A stretch of 35,571 nt of DNA from a virus: the IMG/VR virus record IMGVR_UViG_3300042691_052895, positions 1 to 35,571 of that record; one strand, given 5' to 3'. The notes beneath the pieces were generated by a model. It did not search any database, was not told the origin of the DNA, and saw only the letters and a list, made by a program, of their open reading frames with translations. Both the position numbers and the translations under genes were made by a program. Each line of letters opens with the position of its first letter. Within the stretch, counting starts at the first letter, position 1. Positions 7,409 to 13,776 of this stretch are shown here, one piece after another.

Positions 7409-8341
7409 ATGACCTCGAAGCAACAACTCTGGTTCAACGCCTCGCTCTGGCCCAATGCCTGCCGGGCGCAGAACTGGAAGCCCAGCGACCGCGCCCTCAA
7501 GCTCCGCGTCGTTGGCGAGATCATCGGCCGCCAGATCGCCACCACGAAGGACGTCGAGCCGAAGCAGGAGTTCAACCGGGTCAAGGATCGCCTCGAGGAA
7601 CTGGCTGCGCCGATCCGTCGCTCCGCTGATCCCGAGAAACGCACGCTCACTTCCGCGGCCACGCTGCGGATGCTCGACTCGTTGTTTGCGCGCGGCGTGC
7701 AACGGCACTGCCGCGATCTGGGCATCGACCGCCTGCCGCGTCCCGACGTCGAGCAGCTGCGCCGCGAGTGGACCATTGCCGCGCTCGGGCGCTGGCAGGA
7801 CTGGGAGAACCTGCGCAACCGGCAAGTCGACAAGCTCAAGGCGTTTCTCCTGGTCAAGATCAATCCCGACAGTGACCAGGCCCGCAACGACCTGGCCAAT
7901 GCCCAGGACGAAGGCAACCGCCGCCGGTTCATTCATCGCATCGTCGCGAACGCCACCATCATCCGCCAACTCGAAGCGCTCGCGTTACCGGGCCAGCCCG
8001 CGCCTGCGGCCGAGAGCATCGAGAACTACATCGCCGCCGTCTCTGGCGACAAACATCACAACGCCCGCGGCTGGCGGCATCTGCTCCTGCCGATCCTCGA
8101 AGAACAAGTCTTGATCACCATCGAAGAACGCAAACGCGCCAAGGTCCAATGGGCCGAGGACCAGCAACTCGCTCACCGCGAACGCGTGTACAACGGCGCG
8201 GACTTCATCTACACCGGCCGGATCCTCGTCACCGCCACGCGCCTGCCGCTGGCCGAACATTTCCCCGCGTCCCCGCGTCCCAGCGCCCCCGCGTCTCCTT
8301 CCTCCGCCGACCCCTTCACCACCGGCGAAACCCCCTTTTAA
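7409..8341 (+). CDS. Hypothetical early-region protein (310 aa)
   Basis: The product is 310 residues, helical and rich in Arg, Leu and Glu, with a Pro/Ser-rich C-terminus (last 35 residues) that looks disordered. Residues about 1-70 (for example SLWPNACRAQNWKPSDRALK) suggest a small helical domain of the kind found in phage replication or regulatory proteins. I cannot name the family. In Mu the corresponding place holds gp16/GemA-type proteins, but clear GemA motifs are absent. It follows the inverted repeat at 7282-7384 and ends 11 nt before the next gene. Confidence 0.65.
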   Translation: MTSKQQLWFNASLWPNACRAQNWKPSDRALKLRVVGEIIGRQIATTKDVEPKQEFNRVKDRLEELAAPIRRSADPEKRTLTSAATLRMLDSLFARGVQRHCRDLGIDRLPRPDVEQLRREWTIAALGRWQDWENLRNRQVDKLKAFLLVKINPDSDQARNDLANAQDEGNRRRFIHRIVANATIIRQLEALALPGQPAPAAESIENYIAAVSGDKHHNARGWRHLLLPILEEQVLITIEERKRAKVQWAEDQQLAHRERVYNGADFIYTGRILVTATRLPLAEHFPASPRPSAPASPSSADPFTTGETPF

Positions 8342-8352
8342 GGAGCCATCAA

Positions 8353-8844
8353 ATGTGCATTGAAACCAACCATCAGCCGACTCCGCTTGGCGCTCTTGGC
8401 GACTTGGCGGTTAAACGATCTGCTGACCGCCTCGAAGCCACGGTCAACGAATGGACCTGGAAGACTCCCGCGATGCGGGACATGACTCTCGACGTCTGCC
8501 GGCTCGCCCTGGCGCGCGGCATGGACGGCGAGTTTTCCGCGCTCGATCTGCCCAAACGCGGCGCCACCGCCCAAGGCGGCACCGGCATTGCCGGCAGCGT
8601 GTTCACCCAACTCCGCCATGCCGGCATCATCGGCTTCGCCGTGATCTGGGCCGATGGCCAGGCGTTTCCCAAGACGGTCACCAACGACGGCGGCAACCCG
8701 ATCCGCCTCTACCGGCTCCTCTCCGCCCCGCTCGCTCGCGCCCTGATCCACCGCCACAGCCCCGCCGAGTGCCAGCCACCCGTGCAGGAAGAACTATTTT
8801 ACCGCCAAGACGCCAAGCCCGCCAAGCAAGAGGAGGCCGCATGA
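8353..8844 (+). CDS. Hypothetical protein with termini made from an inverted repeat
   Basis: This is a 163-residue protein. AAGGAG at 8340-8345 lies 7 nt before the ATG, which favours it over an upstream in-frame start. The middle (residues about 28-135) looks like a small globular domain: a helical part containing MRDMTLDVCRLALARG, then a likely winged-helix-like part with SVFTQLRHAGIIGF. The first residues after position 11 (LGALGDLAVK) and the last ones (YRQDAKPAKQ) are translated from the two arms of the 8386-8826 inverted repeat. The gene body thus sits exactly between the arms. Function is unknown. Confidence 0.6.
   Translation: MCIETNHQPTPLGALGDLAVKRSADRLEATVNEWTWKTPAMRDMTLDVCRLALARGMDGEFSALDLPKRGATAQGGTGIAGSVFTQLRHAGIIGFAVIWADGQAFPKTVTNDGGNPIRLYRLLSAPLARALIHRHSPAECQPPVQEELFYRQDAKPAKQEEAA
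8386..8826. repeat. Inverted repeat with TTGGCG-type arms flanking a gene body
   Basis: The left arm 8386-8411 and right arm 8801-8826 (starting ACCGCCAAGACGCCAAG) match as reverse complements at 23 of 26 positions. Both arms carry an 8-bp tandem unit (CGCCAAGA). About 390 bp of coding sequence lies between them. The arms are read in frame at both ends of the gene. The RQDAKxAK peptide they encode is, from memory, a recurring repeat-derived tail in many bacterial proteins. Confidence 0.65.
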
Positions 8845-8861
8845 TCACACCGCTGCTTAAA

Positions 8862-8896
8862 CCCTCTTCCCTCTTCCCTCCTCCCTCTTCCTTCTT
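8862..8896. repeat. Polypyrimidine heptamer tract (CTTCCCT-type)
   Basis: The strand reads as repeated CTTCCCT/CCTCCCT units without interruption for 35 nt, in the gap between two genes. Similar tracts occur at 12993-13027 and 13208-13240. A 27-codon ORF (8841-8924) runs through it but I do not regard it as a gene. Confidence 0.65.
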
Positions 8897-8920
8897 ATCG
8901 CCCGCCGCCACGGAGGCCGC

Positions 8921-9490
8921 ATGAGCGACAAACAACGCTACCCGCTCGCCGATGCCCGCGCCGTGGCCGCTGATCTCTGCCGCGCGCTCGAACCACACTG
9001 CGAACGGATCACCGTGGCCGGCAGCATCCGCCGCCAGAAACCCACGGTCGGCGACATCGAACTCCTGTTCATCCCGCGCTTCGGTTCCCGCGTCGTCGCG
9101 CCCGAACTTTTCCCGCGTCACTGCGATCTCGCCGCGCTGGCCATCGAAGAACTGCTGCGCCAACAGATCCTCTCCAAACGCCCCAACAAAAACGGCGGCA
9201 CCGCCTGGGGCGAAAAAAACAAGCTGGCCGTCCACCGACCCACCGGCATCCCCGTCGATCTGTTCACGGCCACGCCGCACAACTGGTTCAATTACCTCGT
9301 CTGCCGGACCGGTGGCGCGGAAAACAACCGGCAGATCGCCATGGCCGCGCAAGCCCGCGGCTGGAAATGGAACCCATACGGCGCCGGCTTCGAGCGGGTC
9401 GCCTACTACGAACGGTTCGAGGTCCGCGCCGAGGAGGACGTGTTCCAGTTCGTCAACCTGCCCTACCTTGCACCGGAGGCCCGCGCATGA
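8921..9490 (+). CDS. DNA polymerase beta/PolX-like nucleotidyltransferase
   Basis: The product is 189 residues. The palm-domain signature of family X polymerases is present: AGSIRRQKPTVGDIELLF, with G34-S35 and metal ligands D45 and E47, and the third acidic ligand D113 in GIPVDLF. The following TPHNWFNYLVCRTGGAENNR matches the PolX thumb segment in which the T-G-S/A-x-x-x-N motif helps bind nucleotide. It lacks the N-terminal 8-kDa and fingers domains of true polymerases, so it is a minimal nucleotidyltransferase. The role in the phage is unknown (end processing or gap filling are options). GGAGG precedes the ATG. Confidence 0.82.
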   Translation: MSDKQRYPLADARAVAADLCRALEPHCERITVAGSIRRQKPTVGDIELLFIPRFGSRVVAPELFPRHCDLAALAIEELLRQQILSKRPNKNGGTAWGEKNKLAVHRPTGIPVDLFTATPHNWFNYLVCRTGGAENNRQIAMAAQARGWKWNPYGAGFERVAYYERFEVRAEEDVFQFVNLPYLAPEARA

Positions 9491-9666
9491 CCATCACCCT
9501 GCTCCGCCTCCACCTGCTCGCCTGGCTCGCTGCCAGCGTGCTGGCCGACAAACTCTGGGCCGCCACCCGCCACCTCGCCCACTGGACCGGCCGCCACTCC
9601 AGCCGCGCCGAAATGAAACTCGCCATCGCCAGCGAGAATGCGTGGAACGGTCGGGATCAGCGATGA
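9487..9666 (+). CDS. Small membrane-anchored protein (59 aa)
   Basis: This is a 59-residue protein that overlaps the nucleotidyltransferase stop by 4 nt and the methyltransferase start by 4 nt. The N-terminal 20 residues (ITLLRLHLLAWLAASVLADK) form a hydrophobic helix, followed by a basic, soluble tail. It is probably membrane anchored. No family is recognised. Confidence 0.5.
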   Translation: MTITLLRLHLLAWLAASVLADKLWAATRHLAHWTGRHSSRAEMKLAIASENAWNGRDQR

Positions 9667-10385
9667 CCACCAGCGCCCCAATCGTGGATTGCCGGACGGA
9701 TGCCGCCGCTGGTGGGCATTCGCCTGCATCCCGTGGTTCTGCGCCGTACTACCAACACGGCCTCGTAACGATATACCTCTCACCGGCGGAAGAACTGCTC
9801 GAAAGCCTGCCAGCGTGCGACCTACTGCTGACAGACCCACCGTACCCCGATTACGAAAAAGGGTGGGAAATACCGGACGTGTCATGGGTACTGGGAAACA
9901 TCCGAGCAAAGAAGAAACTCATCTTCTGGCCATGCCTCCTCGCACCACCACTACCGGCACCGAAAGCGGAACACATCTGGGAGAAACCCAACGGCAGGAG
10001 TGCCCACTGGTATGAGAAAATCTATGGGTACGGCAGCGTACAGGCTCGCAGCAAAATCTACCGCGTGGCAGCGATACTGCCCAACTACTCACAGTACGCT
10101 GCCGAATGCGTAAACCACCCCTGTCAAAAACCTCTCAAGCTAATCCGAAAGCTCATACAAGAAACCGCTCCCACCTGCATAACCGACTGCTTCATGGGAA
10201 GCGGCACGACCCTAGTGGCAGCGAAAGAAGCGGGGATACCGTGCATAGGAATAGACTCACGAGAAGAATACTGCGAGCAAGCAGCCAAGCGACTCTCGCA
10301 GGAACAACTAAACTTGGCGCAGAACGGGAAGGCCAGCGACGCGGCTGGCCGAATGCAAAAGGAGGATGAAAATGCTCGGAAGTAA
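9663..10385 (+). CDS. DNA methyltransferase, N6-adenine/N4-cytosine, beta-class order
   Basis: This 240-residue SAM-dependent methyltransferase has catalytic motif IV DPPY at 58-61 (LLTDPPYPDY), a later HPCQKP segment, and the SAM-binding motif I FMGSGTT at 177-183. Motif IV before motif I marks a circular-permuted amino-methyltransferase of the beta type. No partner nuclease is next to it, so it is probably an orphan enzyme that protects phage DNA or alters regulation. Start is the ATG overlapping the upstream stop; the frame is open far upstream but in shadow of the nucleotidyltransferase. Codon use shifts here: ATA, AGA, GGA and CTA codons become common, which continues to about 12060 and suggests recent acquisition. 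Confidence 0.85.
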   Translation: MTTSAPIVDCRTDAAAGGHSPASRGSAPYYQHGLVTIYLSPAEELLESLPACDLLLTDPPYPDYEKGWEIPDVSWVLGNIRAKKKLIFWPCLLAPPLPAPKAEHIWEKPNGRSAHWYEKIYGYGSVQARSKIYRVAAILPNYSQYAAECVNHPCQKPLKLIRKLIQETAPTCITDCFMGSGTTLVAAKEAGIPCIGIDSREEYCEQAAKRLSQEQLNLAQNGKASDAAGRMQKEDENARK

Positions 10386-10713
10386 CGACTACTCATGGAC
10401 GCCCGGCAAAGCGAAACGCAAAGCCACGTTCGATGCGCCGCATGGTTCGGCGTGGACTGACGCACGCCACAAGCCAAAGCGGGACGGGCAATATGCCTGC
10501 CTCACAAACTACGGAGACATCTTCGTGGTGGACTGCATCATGGGCGAGTGGGAACGGCCAGCACGCTTCAACGATGGTGAGCAAGTAGAATGGTGGATAC
10601 CACTACCATGCTCACGCGAGGCGACTGCCCACCAAACGCCACACATCGCCTATACGCCGAACGGTGAGTCCAGCGACGGCGCGACCCACCAGAAAGGAAC
10701 GAATGCCAAGTAA
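10372..10713 (+). CDS. DUF551-like small protein
   Basis: This 113-residue protein has a segment of about 50 residues with a D-x-R-H-K-P-K-x-D-G-Q-Y pattern ending EQVEWWIPLP, which fits DUF551, a phage-associated domain of unknown function. AAAAGGAGG at 10357-10365 is 6 nt before the ATG at 10372, which fits better than the ATG at 10366. It belongs to the lower-GC small-gene cluster. Confidence 0.6.
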   Translation: MLGSNDYSWTPGKAKRKATFDAPHGSAWTDARHKPKRDGQYACLTNYGDIFVVDCIMGEWERPARFNDGEQVEWWIPLPCSREATAHQTPHIAYTPNGESSDGATHQKGTNAK

Positions 10714-10957
10714 ATCCTCAGCGACCAAAGCGGCTCGCCGTTCGCTGGGACGATTGGTTGGGGCGCGCTGTGAAGCCAATGCGCACACTGAAAGCGGAGT
10801 GTGCGGAAAGCCAGCACGATACAACGTCCTCGAACAAGGCATCATCATTGCGGCTTGCGGTGGCTGCGCTGAACGGGCGCGAGAAAATGGGTACTGCGTC
10901 GTCAAGCGCCCCAACGACAAAGCTCTGCCGCAAGGTGGAGCGGAAGGACAACGATGA
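10703..10957 (+). CDS. Cysteine-containing small protein, possible zinc ribbon
   Basis: This is an 84-residue basic protein. Cysteines in ARCEAN, GVCGKP, AACGGC and GYC are spaced like a zinc-ribbon or small structural zinc site. It overlaps the stop of the DUF551-like gene and has AAAGGA upstream. It is possibly a nucleic-acid-binding protein; no family is recognised. Confidence 0.5.
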   Translation: MPSKSSATKAARRSLGRLVGARCEANAHTESGVCGKPARYNVLEQGIIIAACGGCAERARENGYCVVKRPNDKALPQGGAEGQR

Positions 10958-11346
10958 CCACGGAAAAGAACACCGCCCGCTCCACCTCGTTGGCAGAAGC
11001 GACGGGTTCGGATGCTCGACTGACGATGGCCGCGATGATGGCCCTGCTCTCAACGCTCCCGCCGCCGCCACAGTGGACAGCCTGCACTGCGAAACCAGCA
11101 CACGTCGCAAGGCTACGCGCCGAGTGCCAAGTAAAGAGTCCAAGCCCAACGCCACTCGGTGACACATTCGCTGGAATCCGACTCTATGAAAAACCGGGAC
11201 AGGTCGTCGATGTTTGGATGTTCAGCGACGACAAGGTGCTGCGGAAATATCTCAACGATGAACTTTCGGAACTAGACCTGATGCACATGATTGCTACTGG
11301 CGTATGTCATCCGAACGACCGGATGAGGGACGGAGGCCAGCGATGA
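10954..11346 (+). CDS. Hypothetical protein (130 aa)
   Basis: This 130-residue protein overlaps both neighbours by 4 nt. The N-terminal half is low complexity with a short Pro run (LPPPPQW). The C-terminal half (about residues 68-120, with VDVWMFSDDKVLRKYLNDEL) looks like a small alpha/beta domain. No family is recognised. It shares the lower-GC codon use of its neighbours. Confidence 0.5.
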   Translation: MTTEKNTARSTSLAEATGSDARLTMAAMMALLSTLPPPPQWTACTAKPAHVARLRAECQVKSPSPTPLGDTFAGIRLYEKPGQVVDVWMFSDDKVLRKYLNDELSELDLMHMIATGVCHPNDRMRDGGQR

Positions 11347-11564
11347 AAAACGCCAAGACTGCAAGCCAGACGCCGCCGCTGGACTCCGTTCCTCTCCATC
11401 CGATGGTTCGACGCTTTGGGCCGTGGCTGCTGAAAGAGCGCCCATGCGGAGACTTCGTGGTGGACCAACTCGACCGGGAGAAGATGCGCGTCCGTCGCTA
11501 CGGGCCATACAAAACCTACGCCGAGGCGGAGGAGAAGTACCTCGATCTCACAACGGAGGAATAA
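11343..11564 (+). CDS. Hypothetical protein (73 aa)
   Basis: This is a 73-residue soluble protein. Residues about 22-72 (FGPWLLKERPCGDFVVDQ, then GPYKTYAEAEEKY) resemble the compact beta-beta-alpha layout of small phage proteins in which a YxTxxEA helix ends the fold. Start overlaps the previous stop and stop overlaps the next start. No named family. Confidence 0.5.
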   Translation: MKNAKTASQTPPLDSVPLHPMVRRFGPWLLKERPCGDFVVDQLDREKMRVRRYGPYKTYAEAEEKYLDLTTEE

Positions 11565-11773
11565 TGTACGCCTGCAAACTGAAGCCAAGCACGAAACGAA
11601 ACCTCGAAGCCTTCCGACGCGCCAACCGCAAACGAGCCGTGCGGCTGCTCTTCGGGCGTGGGATGTCCAACGCGGAAATCGCCCGCAAGCTGCGGACGCC
11701 CTACAGCACCATCCGGCGCGACGCCATCGAGTACGAAGCTGAATGCTCGGCTCACTATACGTCGAACGGGTAG
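11564..11773 (+). CDS. Small helix-turn-helix protein
   Basis: This is a 69-residue basic protein. Residues about 26-55 (LFGRGMSNAEIARKLRTPYS) form a clear helix-turn-helix of the kind found in transposase/resolvase and sigma-like proteins, ending TIRRDAIEYEAE. GGAGG at 11556-11560 precedes the ATG. It could be a regulator of the middle or late genes, where Mu uses Mor and C, but it is smaller and not similar to them. Confidence 0.55.
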   Translation: MYACKLKPSTKRNLEAFRRANRKRAVRLLFGRGMSNAEIARKLRTPYSTIRRDAIEYEAECSAHYTSNG

Positions 11774-11780
11774 CTGAGGT

Positions 11781-12026
11781 ATGAGCGACGAACGAATACA
11801 CAAGCACGACTGGCAGGGCGGGCGGTGCATAACCTGCGGACTCGTCCAGCGTGAGGAGGCAAGCGAATTACCTCCAGCGGATGGTTGTGCCGATGAACTG
11901 CGCTCAATACGCAAGCAACTGACCGAACTACAAAACGCCGTGAAAGAGGTCAAACGCGAGGCCGGCGACAAAGGCCACACAATCATCCTGCTAGTCTTAT
12001 GGATACTACTACTCAAAAGCTGCTGA
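11781..12026 (+). CDS. Tail-anchored small protein with a Cys/His cluster
   Basis: This 81-residue protein has an unusual three-part design. The N-terminus carries HKHDWQGGRCITCGL, a likely zinc-binding His/Cys cluster. The middle (about residues 37-62) is a coiled coil. The C-terminus (about 66-79, ILLVLWILLLK) is a single membrane helix. It could anchor a small zinc domain to the cytoplasmic face of the membrane. Function is unknown. Confidence 0.55.
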   Translation: MSDERIHKHDWQGGRCITCGLVQREEASELPPADGCADELRSIRKQLTELQNAVKEVKREAGDKGHTIILLVLWILLLKSC

Positions 12027-12065
12027 GGAATCGGCACAACAGTTAATTCTACCAACAAGGTTGTT

Positions 12066-13049
12066 ATGAAAAACGGACTGGAATCTCGAATGCGGGTGGC
12101 GCTGGCCGAGCAGTGTTGTGCTCGCACCACCGTGGCGACGTACTTGTTTTGGGCTGCGCATCTGTACCGGTTCACGGCCAAGCCCGCGTCGCAATGGTCA
12201 GGCTCCGATGTGCAGGCTTGGCTCTGGTCGTTGCACCAGGCCAACTACTCCGCCGTCTCGCGCAAACAGGCGCTTTGCGCTGCCGCGTTCGTTTTCAAAC
12301 ACGTCTTGAAAGCCGATATGGGACGGCTCCAGTTGCCGCCGTTGCCGGTTGTGCATCGGCCGCTGAAGACGATCCCGACCCGCACCGAGATCGGGCGCAT
12401 GGCCGCCGGTATCCGCGGCCCGGTCAAACTGATGATCGGGTTGATGTACGGCTCGGGCTTGCGCGTCAGCGAATGCTGCCGGCTCCGCGTCCAGGACATC
12501 GATCTCGACCGGCTGCTGGTCAAGGTCCACGCCGGCAAGGGCGACAAATCGCGGCTCACCGTCTTGCCGGCCGCGCTGGTGCCGGCGTTGCAGCGGCACC
12601 TCGCCTGGCGGGCCGCGCTCCACGAGTGCGATCTCGCCAACGGCCAGGGACTGGTTGAACTGCCGGGCCGGCTGGCGATCAAATACAAGAGCGCCGCTCG
12701 CGAACTGCGCTGGCAATGGTTGTTTCCCTCGACGATCTTGCGCGGACAATACCGGTGGCACACCACCGACGAAGCCATTGCCAAACAAATGCGCGCCGCC
12801 GTCCGTGCGGCCGGCATCACCACGCGGATCACGCCGCACACGTTGCGGCACGCCTTCGCCTCCGATGCCCTCCGTGCCGGTAACGACATCAAGACCGTCC
12901 AGGACTGGCTTGGCCACGCCGATCTCAACACGACCGCGATCTATCTCCACACCGGCCACGGCCAAAGCCCGCTCGATGCCCCCGCCTCTTTGCCTTCTTC
13001 CCTCCTCCCTCTTCCCTCTTCCTTCTTGCCTGCCGAGGTGACCCCATGA
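12066..13049 (+). CDS. Tyrosine recombinase of integron-integrase (IntI) type
   Basis: This 327-residue recombinase has the catalytic set R133 (SGLRVSE), H258 and R261 (HTLRHAFAS), H284 (WLGHADL) and nucleophile Y293. Between the first Arg and the HxxR box it carries an extra segment (about residues 186-215, with LPGRLAIKY and RWQWLFPS) that matches the IntI-specific insertion used to bind folded attC sites. The C-terminal 20 residues come from a polypyrimidine repeat (12993-13027). An imperfect AACAA/TTGTT palindrome lies just before the ATG. A Mu-like phage integrates by its DDE transposase, so a second, integron-type recombinase is unexpected. I see no attC sites in the neighbouring genes. 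Confidence 0.85.
   Translation: MKNGLESRMRVALAEQCCARTTVATYLFWAAHLYRFTAKPASQWSGSDVQAWLWSLHQANYSAVSRKQALCAAAFVFKHVLKADMGRLQLPPLPVVHRPLKTIPTRTEIGRMAAGIRGPVKLMIGLMYGSGLRVSECCRLRVQDIDLDRLLVKVHAGKGDKSRLTVLPAALVPALQRHLAWRAALHECDLANGQGLVELPGRLAIKYKSAARELRWQWLFPSTILRGQYRWHTTDEAIAKQMRAAVRAAGITTRITPHTLRHAFASDALRAGNDIKTVQDWLGHADLNTTAIYLHTGHGQSPLDAPASLPSSLLPLPSSFLPAEVTP
12993..13027. repeat. Polypyrimidine heptamer tract in the integrase 3' end
   Basis: Thirty-five pyrimidines are arranged as CTTCCCT-like heptamers. They encode the Pro/Ser/Leu tail of the recombinase (LPSSLLPLPSSFLP), beyond the catalytic domain. This is the same family as 8862-8896 and 13208-13240. Confidence 0.65.
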
Positions 13050-13354
13050 GCATGTTCGGCAAACTCTACCGGTCCCAGCAATTCGAGAAACGCGCCCGCC
13101 AGCGACGTGGCCTCACCGAGGGCGAAGCTCTCGCCATCGCCGCCCGCGCCCGACGCGGCGAAGAAACAAGGAACAAGGAACAAGGAACAAATCCGGCCCT
13201 CCCTCCGCCTTCTTCCTTCTTCCCTCCTCCTTCTTCCTTGCCCTTGATCTGCGCCCGCTGCGACCAGCTCCGCCTCACCCTGCCACTCACCTTCCCCCAG
13301 CACATCCCCACCTGCCCCAAACGCGGCCAGGAAACGAAAGAGAGGCAGAGATGA
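13046..13354 (+). CDS. Small protein with repeat insertions and terminal Cys motif
   Basis: This 102-residue ORF overlaps the recombinase stop by 4 nt. Residues 1-38 are basic and helical. Residues about 40-68 come from two repeats, a GGAACAA heptamer array (RNKEQGTN) and a polypyrimidine tract (PPPSSFFPPPSSLP). The C-terminus has ICARCDQLRLTLPLTFPQH and a further Cys, a possible zinc finger. This may be an originally shorter protein interrupted by repeat insertion that preserved the frame. Function is unknown. Confidence 0.5.
   Translation: MSMFGKLYRSQQFEKRARQRRGLTEGEALAIAARARRGEETRNKEQGTNPALPPPSSFFPPPSSLPLICARCDQLRLTLPLTFPQHIPTCPKRGQETKERQR
13164..13240. repeat. GGAACAA heptamer array followed by polypyrimidine tract
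   Basis: 13164-13190 carries tandem GGAACAA units (three full copies). 13208-13240 is a pyrimidine run of CTTCTTCC/CTCCTTC type. The two are 17 nt apart and both are in frame with the gene at 13046. They recall the heptanucleotide STRR repeats of cyanobacteria in style, not in sequence. Confidence 0.65.
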
Positions 13355-13360
13355 AGACCA

Positions 13361-13386
13361 ACCACGGAGACACGGAGACACGGAGA
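13361..13386. repeat. Three CACGGAGA octamer units
   Basis: The sequence is the same as the left arm at 7282 but with one more unit, and no matching right arm is nearby. The last unit ends GGAGAAA directly before the ATG at 13389, so the repeat supplies the ribosome binding site of the next gene. Confidence 0.65.
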
Positions 13387-13388
13387 AA

Positions 13389-13670
13389 ATGAGCCAGGCC
13401 AATCTGCAAACCCCGTGGGGCGACGTACCCATCGGCGGCGATGACATCGACACCTTGATAATCCGCTTTTGGAAAGACAGTCCCGGGCCGGCCTACCAAG
13501 GCCCGCCCGTTGTCCAACCGTTCGCGGCCCAGATCGGTCCCGACCCGATTGCCGGTATCTGCGGATTCGGCCCCACGCCGCTGGCCGCCCTGCGCGATCT
13601 TGTCGAGCAAATCGCCCAACACGCCGACGAAGATCACCGCACTGACAACAACAGACTCGCGCTCCGATGA
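13389..13670 (+). CDS. Hypothetical protein (93 aa)
   Basis: This 93-residue acidic protein has a C-terminal helix (about residues 66-80, TPLAALRDLVEQIAQH) after a beta-rich part ending IAGICGFGPTP. The layout recalls small HicB-like or phage early proteins that end in an AxxDLxEQ helix, but no catalytic motif is present. Its Shine-Dalgarno GGAG is provided by the octamer repeat. The gap to the previous gene is 34 nt. Confidence 0.55.
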   Translation: MSQANLQTPWGDVPIGGDDIDTLIIRFWKDSPGPAYQGPPVVQPFAAQIGPDPIAGICGFGPTPLAALRDLVEQIAQHADEDHRTDNNRLALR

Positions 13671-13683
13671 GGATGAATCACAT

Positions 13684-13757
13684 CCAAGGCACCAAGGCAC
13701 CAAGCGAAGCCGACGCGCTCAAGGCTTCCTCCTCTTCGTGTCTTGGTGCCTTGGTGG
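13684..13757. repeat. Interspersed inverted repeat, (AGGCACCA)-type arms
   Basis: The left arm 13684-13704 consists of AGGCACCA octamers; the right arm 13742-13757 (CTTGGTGCCTTGGTGG) is its reverse complement except at the last base. It fills the gap between two genes and ends 19 nt before the next start. Confidence 0.7.
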
Positions 13758-13776
13758 TCAATCAATCTGTCACGTC

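Noticed and set aside
7299-7412. 37-codon Arg-rich ORF within the 7282-7384 repeat
   Set aside because: It consists of repeat and low-complexity sequence, and its Shine-Dalgarno touches the ATG, leaving no spacing.
8841-8924. 27-codon ORF between the 8353 gene and the nucleotidyltransferase
   Set aside because: More than half of it is the polypyrimidine tract; it has no protein-like character.
10372-12026. Integron cassette array upstream of the recombinase
   Set aside because: The small genes overlap by a few bases and share one operon; cassettes would be separated by attC sites.
13164-13240. CRISPR-like array
   Set aside because: Units are 7 bp in direct tandem without spacers, so this is a simple repeat.
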